From an uncultured Selenomonadaceae bacterium (lineage in GTDB: Bacteria > Bacillota > Negativicutes > Selenomonadales > Selenomonadaceae), in assembly GCA_905233965.1 (NCBI GenBank), contig CAJOFG010000065.1, positions 1-6,366 on the forward strand: 6,366 nt of DNA, read 5' to 3'. Positions 1 through 5,818 of this stretch are shown piece by piece; the first letter of the stretch is position 1, and each line of letters begins with the position of its first letter. The notes beneath the pieces were generated by a model. That model was given only the letters and a program-made list of their open reading frames with translations, ran no database searches and was not told the DNA's origin. The position numbers and the translations under genes were made by a program.

Positions 1-824
1 GGAATATTCAACTCTTCTTTAATTCCGACAATCATTCCGCCCTTCGCCGTGCCGTCCAACTTCGTCAAAACAATTCCGGTAATTTCGGCGGCTTGCGAAA
101 AAAGTTCCGCCTGTCGAAGTGCATTTTGTCCGGTCGTCGCGTCCAGAACGAGGAGGACTTCATGCGGCGCGCCGGGAATCCCTTTGCCGATAATCCGATT
201 TATTTTTTTCAACTCTTCCATGAGATTGAATTTGTTTTGCAAACGTCCGGCGGTATCGACAATCAGCACGTCGATATTTTTTGCGACGGCGGAGCGTGCG
301 GCATCGAGTGCGACGGAGGAAGGATTTGTTCCCTCCGCGTGCTTGACGAGTTCCGCGCCGGTTCTCTTCGCCCAAACCGCAATCTGATCAATCGCGCCCG
401 CCCGGAAAGTGTCGGCCGCCGCGAACATAACTTTTTTTCCCTGCTCCTTGTAATACGCACCGAGTTTTCCTATCGTCGTGGTTTTTCCTGCACCGTTCAC
501 GCCGGTCATCAAAATGACGTGGGGAGGTTTTGCGTTCGACATTTCGCCCTGCTCTTCGATTAAAATTTCGCGAATCTGCCCGGACAAAAAAATTTTCACG
601 TCCTCCGGCGAATTTATTTCCGCCCGGCGAACACCTTTGCGCAAACCTTCCATCAATTTTTCCGTCGTTTTCATTCCGACATCTGACATTATCAAAGTTT
701 CTTCCAGCTCGTCCAAAAGTTCGTCGTCAATTTTTTTTGAGCCGTGTAAAAGTTCGTCAATCTTATCCGAAAATTTTTCTCTGGTCTTCGCCAAACCTTC
801 CTTCAATCTGTCGAAAAATCCCAT
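1..824 (-). CDS. ftsY: Signal recognition particle receptor FtsY (C-terminus cut off by window edge)
   Basis: SRP-family GTPase that docks ribosome-nascent chain-SRP complexes at the inner face of the cytoplasmic membrane for co-translational insertion through SecYEG. The visible 274 residues begin with an amphipathic membrane-targeting helix (MGFFDRLKEGLAKTR) and run directly into the helical N domain (about 15-95). The G domain follows, with P-loop GVNGAGKT (108-115), DTFRAGA (138-144), DTAGR (190-194) and TKLDGTAKGG (254-263). There is no long acidic A domain, as is common in Firmicutes. Roughly the last 30 residues lie outside the window. The ATG at 822-824 is preceded by AAAGGAG (834-840) at 9 nt spacing. 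It follows the radical SAM gene by 25 nt with no terminator in the gap, so it is probably the distal gene of the same transcript. All GTPase motifs visible are intact, and identification is secure. Confidence 0.97.
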   Translation of the reverse strand, partial: MGFFDRLKEGLAKTREKFSDKIDELLHGSKKIDDELLDELEETLIMSDVGMKTTEKLMEGLRKGVRRAEINSPEDVKIFLSGQIREILIEEQGEMSNAKPPHVILMTGVNGAGKTTTIGKLGAYYKEQGKKVMFAAADTFRAGAIDQIAVWAKRTGAELVKHAEGTNPSSVALDAARSAVAKNIDVLIVDTAGRLQNKFNLMEELKKINRIIGKGIPGAPHEVLLVLDATTGQNALRQAELFSQAAEITGIVLTKLDGTAKGGMIVGIKEELNI

Positions 825-849
825 TGACGACAACTCCTTTCAATATTTT

Positions 850-1506
850 TTAATTCGCTTCGTAAGGTCGAACGCGCAATTTTAAATTTCGTCCCTCACA
901 AATTTTTCTGCAAGCTTCAATTTCTGCCGGCGGCGTGACTTTATCGACGACCGTCAAAACGACTTCCGGGACAAATTTTTTCATATGCTCCGCGAAAGTC
1001 AACATTCCCTCGTAAGCCGGCAACCCGAATTTGGAGTGCGTGATTTGCAAATATTTTTCTGCGGTCGCCGAGTTCAAACTTATCGACGCAACGTCCAAAA
1101 TATTTTCAAACTCCGGCGAAATATCCCTGCCGTGTTCCAATTCGCCCAGTCCGTTCGTATTTAATCGCGTCGGCACTCCGGGAAAATTTTTTCTGACGTA
1201 ACGCAAAATTTCCGTCAATTCTTTCAACCGCATTGTCGGTTCGCCGAAACCGCAAAAGACAATTTCGGAAATAATTTCCGGCGGAATTTTTTTCAATTCG
1301 TTTTCAATTTCTCCCGGAGAAGGTTCTTTGTCGAGCCACAAACTTTTTTCCGGCGACATTGATTTTTTTTCGCGCAGACAAAAAACGCAATCGTTATTGC
1401 AACGGTTCGTCAAGTTTATGTAAATTCCGCGCTTGTCCGTCGAATTTTTTTGCAAACTCTCCGGCACGGAAAAATATTTTCCGGCTTTCACCGTGTAAAC
1501 AATCAT
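850..1506 (-). CDS. TatD family-associated radical SAM protein
   Basis: Small (218 aa) radical S-adenosylmethionine protein. The 4Fe-4S cluster motif is CNNDCVFC (C36, C40, C43; Cx3Cx2C) after the strand YINLTNRC. It is followed by VFCGFGEPT (83-91, the GGE-like SAM-binding segment), RLNTNGLG (114-121) and SISLNS (141-146). This order, the short length and the ending RVRPYE match the family often annotated as 'radical SAM protein, TatD family-associated', whose substrate is unknown; a link to TatD-type nucleases is known only from genome context. No TatD gene is in this window. There is no auxiliary cluster domain, so it is a bare partial-barrel enzyme. The ATG at 1504-1506 overlaps the TGA of the upstream rpn gene (ATGA) and has its own site GGGAG at 1514-1518 with 7 nt spacing. 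Family placement is from memory of the consensus, not a search. Confidence 0.88.
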   Translation of the reverse strand: MIVYTVKAGKYFSVPESLQKNSTDKRGIYINLTNRCNNDCVFCLREKKSMSPEKSLWLDKEPSPGEIENELKKIPPEIISEIVFCGFGEPTMRLKELTEILRYVRKNFPGVPTRLNTNGLGELEHGRDISPEFENILDVASISLNSATAEKYLQITHSKFGLPAYEGMLTFAEHMKKFVPEVVLTVVDKVTPPAEIEACRKICEGRNLKLRVRPYEAN

Positions 1507-1694
1507 TCAATTTCTCCCTTCGCAGAATTTATTTTTTGCGCCAACTCTTTGATATGTTCCAAAGGAAGTTCTGTCCACTTGCGAATTTTTTCAAAAGGTT
1601 CTCCGTCGTCAATCATTTTTTGCGCAATAGATTCTTTTACTTGTTTACCCCACGCGGCTTTTGCTTCGTCGAAGTCCCATTGCAAATCCAACAT
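1503..1694 (-). CDS. Candidate internally started C-terminal product of the rpn gene (63 aa)
   Basis: Inside the rpn gene, in the same frame, an ATG at 1692-1694 (Met223 of the full protein) is preceded by GAGGTG at 1701-1706, separated by 6 nt (TTTTCC). That is a better ribosome binding site than the one in front of the full-length gene. Initiation here would give a 63-residue helical protein equal to the C-terminal domain, without the nuclease core (D61, E75, Q77). E. coli Rpn genes are reported to encode such small C-terminal proteins from internal starts, which inhibit the full-length toxic nuclease. Whether this ATG is used is an inference; GAG GTG is also simply Glu-Val coding, so chance is possible. 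Confidence 0.33.
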   Translation of the reverse strand: MLDLQWDFDEAKAAWGKQVKESIAQKMIDDGEPFEKIRKWTELPLEHIKELAQKINSAKGEIE

Positions 1695-2360
1695 GGAAAA
1701 CACCTCATCTCTTTTTCTCGTCAAATAATCCGTCATCACTCCGGATTTTATGCACCAATTCACGGCTTGAATTATCGCTTGCCGGCGCGACAATTTTTCT
1801 TTCATGCCCTGCTTTACTTTCCCAATTAAGGTGCTGTAATCGTTCAGGAAGGAACATTTTTTCAGCAGAGGTTGATTCAATCCGAAATTTATGTTGAAAG
1901 ATGTCACGACAAGTTCCGGTTTATTTTTGCACGGATAAAAAGAGTCCGACAAACGAATTTCTTTCGTCAAAGGTTCCGCGTCGTCGCCGTCGTAAAAAAC
2001 GAAACATTGAGGAGCCGGAAAAATTACAAGTTCATCCCGGTACAAAGATTCTTTGTTCGTTATCATGTTGTTCAAAAGTTGAACGGCGTACGACAGACAA
2101 CGGAAAGCCATGTTCGGATTGATTGAGGTTTGATGCTCGGCAAGAATTAAAATGTTGTTTCCTATCCGGCAAGACAAATCATTTTTCTGTGCGCTGAAAA
2201 AATTTCCCGGCAAAGTATTTATTTCGACGGACTCCGGGTCGGTGTAATTCGTGTCCAAAAGTGCGTTGCAGAGAGAAAGCAGCCGGACTTTGTCGTTGAA
2301 GTAATCCCGGAAAACCGAGTCGCGATATTGAGGATTCGCGTTTGAAAAATTTTTCGTCAT
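1503..2360 (-). CDS. Rpn-family PD-(D/E)XK nuclease / putative transposase-like protein
   Basis: A 285-residue protein of the Rpn (recombination-promoting nuclease, PD-(D/E)XK superfamily) type. The N-terminus ([20 protein letters not shown]) and then [17 protein letters not shown] are typical of this family in Firmicutes. The likely catalytic core is D61 ([10 protein letters not shown]) with E75 and Q77 ([12 protein letters not shown]), the D...ExQ form of the fold. The C-terminal third is helical and ends in a segment typical of the family ([26 protein letters not shown], about 248-273). The frame is open further upstream to a TTG at 2591, but that part is a shadow of ribH. The ATG at 2358-2360 overlaps the ribH stop as ATGA and has no convincing ribosome binding site, so it is probably translated by coupling. 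Family members act on DNA and have been connected to recombination and phage defence; the role here is unknown. The gene appears intact. Confidence 0.85.
   Translation of the reverse strand: MTKNFSNANPQYRDSVFRDYFNDKVRLLSLCNALLDTNYTDPESVEINTLPGNFFSAQKNDLSCRIGNNILILAEHQTSINPNMAFRCLSYAVQLLNNMITNKESLYRDELVIFPAPQCFVFYDGDDAEPLTKEIRLSDSFYPCKNKPELVVTSFNINFGLNQPLLKKCSFLNDYSTLIGKVKQGMKEKLSRRQAIIQAVNWCIKSGVMTDYLTRKRDEVFSMLDLQWDFDEAKAAWGKQVKESIAQKMIDDGEPFEKIRKWTELPLEHIKELAQKINSAKGEIE
1701..1706 (-). promoter_or_regulatory. Possible internal ribosome binding site in rpn
   Basis: GAGGTG on the minus strand, 6 nt before an in-frame ATG. It is complementary to the anti-Shine-Dalgarno sequence and would permit separate translation of the Rpn C-terminal domain. 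Other in-frame ATGs nearby (Met186, Met209) have weaker or badly spaced upstream sequences. Confidence 0.35.
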
Positions 2361-2818
2361 ATGCTTGCCAGCAAATTTGCCATTTCCATTGCCGACATCG
2401 CCGCGTCGGAACCTTTGTTGCCGGCTTTCGTTCCGGCACGTTCGACTGCCTGCTGAATATTTTCCGTCGTCACCACTCCGAAAATTGCCGGTACTCCGGT
2501 TTGCAATCCGACTTGCGCCACGCCTTTTGAAACTTCGTTGCAAACATAATCGTAGTGAGTCGTCGAACCGCGAATAACCGCACCAAGACAAATTACCGCA
2601 TCAAATTTTTTCGACTCCGCCAATTTTTTCGCGACAATCGGAATTTCAAAAGCACCCGGCACCCAAAAGACGGAAATATTTTCCTCCTCCGTTTCGTGAC
2701 GTTTCAAAGTGTCCAGCGCACCGCTCAAAAGTTTGCTCGTGATAAATTCGTTGAACCGGGCAACGACTATCGCAAATTTCAAATTCCGTCCCGTCAAATT
2801 TCCTTCGTAAATTTTCAT
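2357..2818 (-). CDS. ribH: 6,7-dimethyl-8-ribityllumazine synthase (RibH)
   Basis: Condenses 5-amino-6-ribitylamino-uracil with 3,4-dihydroxy-2-butanone 4-phosphate to give 6,7-dimethyl-8-ribityllumazine, the penultimate riboflavin step; the enzyme is usually a cytoplasmic icosahedral 60-mer. At 153 residues it has the normal family length. Visible motifs are ARFNEFIT (20-27), WVPGAFEIP (52-60), [14 protein letters not shown] (79-92) with the expected catalytic His88, GVVTTEN (114-120) and [11 protein letters not shown] (126-136). The start codon overlaps the ribBA stop (ATGA), and AGGAGG at 2829-2834, inside the end of ribBA, gives a strong site at 10 nt. Its second substrate is made by the RibB half of the gene directly upstream. 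Nothing is missing or unusual in the protein. Confidence 0.98.
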   Translation of the reverse strand: MKIYEGNLTGRNLKFAIVVARFNEFITSKLLSGALDTLKRHETEEENISVFWVPGAFEIPIVAKKLAESKKFDAVICLGAVIRGSTTHYDYVCNEVSKGVAQVGLQTGVPAIFGVVTTENIQQAVERAGTKAGNKGSDAAMSAMEMANLLASI

Positions 2819-4026
2819 TTCGTTTTGTCCTCCTCGAACACATGACCCATCTTAACTTTTTTTACCGTCAAATATTTTTTGTCAAACTTCGTCGGCGCGA
2901 TGACTATCGGAACGCGTTCGGTAATTTTTAAACCGTGTCCCTCAAGTCCGGCACGTTTCGCCGGATTGTTCGTAAGCAATCTTATTGAAGTCAATCCCAA
3001 GTCGGACAAAATTTGCGCGCCTATTCCGTAATCTCTCAAATCCGGTTTGAAGCCCAACAAAATATTTGCCTCAACCGTATCCTTTCCTTCGTCCTGCAGA
3101 GCGTAAGCGCGAATTTTATTCGCCAGACCGATACCGCGACCTTCCTGCCGCATATAAAGCAAAACGCCTTCGCCTTCCTTTTCGATTCGTTTCAGCGCGG
3201 TTGCAAGTTGATCTCCGCAATCGCAACGGAGCGAACCGAGAGCGTCGCCGGTCAAACATTCCGAATGAACCCGGACAAGAACATTTTCCTTTCCGGCAAC
3301 TTCACCTTTCACGACGGCAAGATGACATTTTCCGTCCAAAATATTTTCGTAAGCTTTAAGTCGGAAAGTTCCGTACTTGCTGGGAAAATTCACGTCGGCA
3401 ACTTTTTTTACAAGTTTTTCCGTCCGGTTCCTGTACTCGATTAAAGCTTGAACGGTGATTATGTTCAACCCGTGACGGGCGGCAAATTTTTTCAAATTCT
3501 CCGTCCGCATCATGTGCCCGTCGTCGTCCATAATTTCGCAACAAAGTCCGGCGGGATAAAATCCGGCAAGCCGTGCCAAGTCCGTCGTCGTTTCCGTGTG
3601 TCCGGCGCGGCGAAGGACTCCGCCTTCAACCGAACGGAGCGGAAAGACATGACCGGGTTTTCTGAAACTCGAAGGTTTTGCTGAAGGGTCAAGCAAAAGT
3701 TTAATCGTCCGGCAACGTTCGTAAGCGGAAATTCCGGTTTCCGTGTCGAATGCGTCAATCGAAACGGTAAAAGCCGTTTCATGATTGTCGGTGTTGTTCG
3801 CCACCATTTGAGTTATGTCCAACTCGTCCAACCTTTTCCCGTCAATCGGAGTGCAGATTAAACCCTTCGCGTAAGTCGCCATGAAATTTATATCTTCCGG
3901 CGTGACGGTTTCCGCCGCGACGATTAAATCGCCTTCGTTCTCTCTGTCCTCGTCGTCGATGACGACAATCATTTTTCCGTTTTTAATATCTGCTATCGCT
4001 TGTTCGACGGTTGCAAAATCCGACAT
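2815..4026 (-). CDS. ribBA: Bifunctional 3,4-dihydroxy-2-butanone-4-phosphate synthase / GTP cyclohydrolase II (RibBA)
   Basis: Two-domain cytoplasmic enzyme that starts both branches of riboflavin synthesis. The N-terminal RibB domain (about 1-200) makes 3,4-dihydroxy-2-butanone 4-phosphate from ribulose 5-phosphate. It shows the acidic Mg-binding loop [10 protein letters not shown] (24-33), [12 protein letters not shown] (97-108), [11 protein letters not shown] (122-132) and RAGHTE (140-145). The C-terminal RibA domain (about 205-400) opens GTP to the pyrimidine precursor. It shows [21 protein letters not shown] with zinc-ligand cysteines C257, C268 and C270, then [13 protein letters not shown] (293-305), [10 protein letters not shown] (331-340) and LLTNNPAK (350-357). 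Both active-site sets look complete. The length of 403 aa is standard. The ATG at 4024-4026 is chosen over a TTG ten codons upstream because GGGAGG (4035-4040) sits correctly before it. It follows the SGNH gene by 32 nt without a terminator. Confidence 0.98.
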   Translation of the reverse strand: MSDFATVEQAIADIKNGKMIVVIDDEDRENEGDLIVAAETVTPEDINFMATYAKGLICTPIDGKRLDELDITQMVANNTDNHETAFTVSIDAFDTETGISAYERCRTIKLLLDPSAKPSSFRKPGHVFPLRSVEGGVLRRAGHTETTTDLARLAGFYPAGLCCEIMDDDGHMMRTENLKKFAARHGLNIITVQALIEYRNRTEKLVKKVADVNFPSKYGTFRLKAYENILDGKCHLAVVKGEVAGKENVLVRVHSECLTGDALGSLRCDCGDQLATALKRIEKEGEGVLLYMRQEGRGIGLANKIRAYALQDEGKDTVEANILLGFKPDLRDYGIGAQILSDLGLTSIRLLTNNPAKRAGLEGHGLKITERVPIVIAPTKFDKKYLTVKKVKMGHVFEEDKTK

Positions 4027-4034
4027 AAAATTTC

Positions 4035-4040
4035 CCTCCC
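4035..4040 (-). promoter_or_regulatory. Ribosome binding site of ribBA (decides the start)
   Basis: GGGAGG on the minus strand, 8 nt before the ATG at 4024-4026. It falls inside the reading frame extended to the upstream TTG at 4056, which rules that longer start out. Confidence 0.85.
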
Positions 4041-4058
4041 AAATTTTTTTCTGCAAAG

Positions 4059-5678
4059 TCAGCGGAACAAATTTTTATTTTTGTTTATCAATTCGCCTAT
4101 CAACATTTTTCCGTAAAGTCCGGGATGAATCCCGTCAACCGAAAGTTGCGACGACATCAAGCCGGCCGAATCGTAAAAGTAAGGTTCAATGTCGATATAA
4201 TACGGCTGACGTTTTATAAAGTCGTTGACCTTTTTCATTTTGTCCTTCCACTTCGGGTCGGAAGGCGTGCGGAAAGCAAATTGAATGTTCGCCGGATTTA
4301 TCGGCATGAGCGTCAGGAAAATCGGGCGAATGTCATTTTGCAGACAAAGTTTGTTAATCGCAAGCAAATCGTCGGTAATGTTGTCGGCTGAAATTCGCGG
4401 GTCGCGCAAACTGTTTGCGCCGGTTGAAATGATTAAATTTTTCGGCTTGAAAGGCAAAACGTCATCTTTAAATCTTTCAACAGTCGTGTGGGAAGTGTCG
4501 CCGCTCCGGCTGAGATTGACGACCGGAAAATCAATGTAAGTGGCGTAACTGTATTCGAGTGCACGCGGCGAATAACTCAACGCGCCGCCGCCGTGAGAGA
4601 TACTGTCGCCGAAAATCGCGGTGTTCACTCCGTTTGAATGATCCGGCACGACAAATTTTTCCGAATCCGACCAAGTACCGATCGGTTTATTATTTTTATC
4701 CAGCGCACGAACTCTCCAGTAATACGCGCCCGCCCACGGACGACCGTATTCGTCGTAACAACTCGCCGAGTCTTTCGTCGTTTGCCGCCACAAACTGTCT
4801 TTGCTCGGCTCGACATCATTTTCGACTTCCGGCGGGTGATCCAACAATTCGACTTCGTATTTGTCCGCGCCGTGCATCGGAATCCAATCGTAAACCGGAT
4901 AAATCGGCAACGGTTCAAAATACATGAAGTCGAAATTATTTATCAGCGGACAATTCGGCTGTTCAACCGTTTCGTCAAGATAAATTTTTTCGGCGCGGCA
5001 AAATTCTCCTATCGGCTCTTTGTGAAGTCCGAGAGCGCGAACGCGATAATAAATAAATTTTTTGTTCTTGTACTTTCTCAAGTCGGCTTGGTAACCGTTC
5101 GTAAAAACTTTGTCGAACGATTCGAGCCGGTGAAGTTTCGACGGAGAAATTCCGCCTTCAATTTCCGGCGGCGCGTCCAAAAATTCCACTTCGTAAGCAA
5201 CCGCATTGGGGACGGTGTGCCAGACCAAAAACGGCATCAAACTTGCCGGCTTGTCCTCCGGGTAGCGGTAAATTAAAATCGGGTATGCCGGCTCCGGGAA
5301 ATTCGGATTTGCAATCGGTTTTTCGCTTTTGAAAATTTCGCCGAAAAATCCGGTCGCGGAAATCAAACAGTAAGTCGGAATGGGTGAGCGGGGCAAAATG
5401 TAATTCGCCGAGTCGGAAGTTTCGGTAAGGAAATGATGATACGGCGGCGAATCCGGAATTTCGCCGGTCGTTTTGGAAACCGTTTCAATCGTGTAGGTGC
5501 AGGGGTAAGGGAGCGGCGACCAACTCATCAAAACGTCGTTACCTTCTTCGGCGAACGTTACGGATAATTTTTGCGACTTCAACTGCATCACGTCGGTCAT
5601 TTCCGCAATGAACAGAGCGAACACGGAAATTAAAGACATCATCACGAACAGCATTATAAATTTGAAAATATTTTTCAT
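4059..5678 (-). CDS. Membrane-anchored or secreted SGNH/GDSL hydrolase with fibronectin-III-like modules
   Basis: A 539-residue exported protein. Residues 3-6 are Lys-containing and 7-25 form a hydrophobic segment (signal peptide or N-terminal anchor) without a lipobox cysteine. Three beta-rich modules follow: a diverged one at about 35-125, then two clearly duplicated ones at about 129-235 and 240-344. The latter pair share YEVE-x-LD-x-PPE-(I/V)E, then PSK, then YY-x-VRAL with K-(E/K)-PIG, a fibronectin type III-like pattern. The C-terminal SGNH esterase domain (about 352-535) has [10 protein letters not shown] (nucleophile Ser359), block II Gly393 (SRSGDTSHT), block [12 protein letters not shown] (Asn422) and block V VDGIHP (Asp515, His518), so it should be active. 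The substrate is unknown; related enzymes deacetylate or de-esterify surface polysaccharides and lipids. Start: ATG 5676-5678 with CGGAG at 5689-5693. First gene of the leftward unit. Confidence 0.88.
   Translation of the reverse strand: MKNIFKFIMLFVMMSLISVFALFIAEMTDVMQLKSQKLSVTFAEEGNDVLMSWSPLPYPCTYTIETVSKTTGEIPDSPPYHHFLTETSDSANYILPRSPIPTYCLISATGFFGEIFKSEKPIANPNFPEPAYPILIYRYPEDKPASLMPFLVWHTVPNAVAYEVEFLDAPPEIEGGISPSKLHRLESFDKVFTNGYQADLRKYKNKKFIYYRVRALGLHKEPIGEFCRAEKIYLDETVEQPNCPLINNFDFMYFEPLPIYPVYDWIPMHGADKYEVELLDHPPEVENDVEPSKDSLWRQTTKDSASCYDEYGRPWAGAYYWRVRALDKNNKPIGTWSDSEKFVVPDHSNGVNTAIFGDSISHGGGALSYSPRALEYSYATYIDFPVVNLSRSGDTSHTTVERFKDDVLPFKPKNLIISTGANSLRDPRISADNITDDLLAINKLCLQNDIRPIFLTLMPINPANIQFAFRTPSDPKWKDKMKKVNDFIKRQPYYIDIEPYFYDSAGLMSSQLSVDGIHPGLYGKMLIGELINKNKNLFR
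4647..5294 (-). repeat. Duplicated protein module within the SGNH gene
   Basis: Two consecutive modules of about 105 residues each (coding about 5294-4974 and 4961-4647) align over several blocks. [13 protein letters not shown] (162-174) matches [13 protein letters not shown] (274-286), each followed by [20 protein letters not shown] (210-226) matches [18 protein letters not shown] (319-336). The similarity is at protein level; the DNA has drifted, so the duplication is not recent. Confidence 0.75.
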
Positions 5679-5713
5679 GTAAATTTTTCTCCGATAAAAA
5701 AATTTTTTGTTTG

Positions 5714-5742
5714 ATTATACCGGGTGCGATTGTATTTTTCAA
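5714..5742 (-). promoter_or_regulatory. Promoter of the leftward SGNH-rib-rpn-ftsY unit
   Basis: On the minus strand, TTGAAA (5737-5742) and a perfect TATAAT (5714-5719) are separated by 17 bp, an almost ideal sigma-70/sigma-A promoter. Transcription would begin near 5707, leaving a leader of only about 30 nt before the SGNH start codon. No other convincing promoter was found upstream of ribBA or ftsY. Confidence 0.8.
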
Positions 5743-5749
5743 AATTGAA
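5738..5749. promoter_or_regulatory. Small inverted repeat overlapping the leftward -35 box
   Basis: TTCAA-AA-TTGAA, a 5-2-5 inverted repeat, covers the -35 hexamer of the leftward promoter and lies between the two divergent promoters. The position suits a repressor site, but the element is short and AT-rich, so it may be chance. It does not match the ARG-box consensus convincingly. Confidence 0.25.
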
Positions 5750-5762
5750 CGAAGAAAATTTT

Positions 5763-5791
5763 TTCCAAAACTCCGGCGTTTGTGTTATATT
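5763..5791 (+). promoter_or_regulatory. Putative extended -10 promoter of argB
   Basis: TGT-TATATT (5783-5791) forms an extended -10 element. The corresponding -35 position (5763-5768, TTCCAA, 17 bp spacing) matches the consensus poorly. Transcription would start near 5798, about 20 nt before the argB start codon. This would also exclude an in-frame ATG at 5792-5794 from the message. Confidence 0.55.
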
Positions 5792-5806
5792 ATGAAAAAA
5801 TTTTTC

Positions 5807-5811
5807 GGAGG
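5807..5811 (+). promoter_or_regulatory. Ribosome binding site of argB (decides the start)
   Basis: GGAGG, 7 nt before the ATG at 5819-5821. It supports initiation at this ATG and therefore the reality of the long N-terminal extension, since there is no later in-frame ATG before the conserved KYGGNAM motif. Confidence 0.85.
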
Positions 5812-5818
5812 TAAGGAA

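Noticed and set aside
825..849. Terminator or promoter between the radical SAM gene and ftsY
   Set aside because: The gap is only 25 nt and consists of the ribosome binding site and AT-rich sequence; no hairpin and no convincing hexamers.
1359..1829. 156-codon open frame on the plus strand across the rpn/radical SAM junction
   Set aside because: It is antisense to two recognisable genes and has no motif or translation signal.
2361..2591. Longer rpn start at the TTG at 2591
   Set aside because: The extra 77 residues are ribH read in another frame and do not resemble the Rpn family; the ATG at the ATGA overlap gives the usual N-terminus.
4027..4058. Terminator or separate promoter between the SGNH gene and ribBA
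   Set aside because: The 32-nt gap holds only the ribBA ribosome binding site and A/T runs. There is no GC-rich stem and no spaced -35/-10 pair.
4638..5276. 212-codon open frame on the plus strand
   Set aside because: It lies opposite the SGNH hydrolase gene, its translation is rich in Arg/Phe/Val without domain pattern, and no ribosome binding site is evident. It is an antisense shadow of codon bias.
5792..5818. Upstream in-frame ATG for argB adding nine residues
   Set aside because: It lacks a ribosome binding site and overlaps or precedes the expected transcription start next to the -10 element; the GGAGG at 5807-5811 serves the ATG at 5819.
5679..5818. FMN riboswitch or ARG box
   Set aside because: No conserved RFN helices could be seen and the leader is too short. 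The one inverted repeat does not fit the ARG-box consensus.
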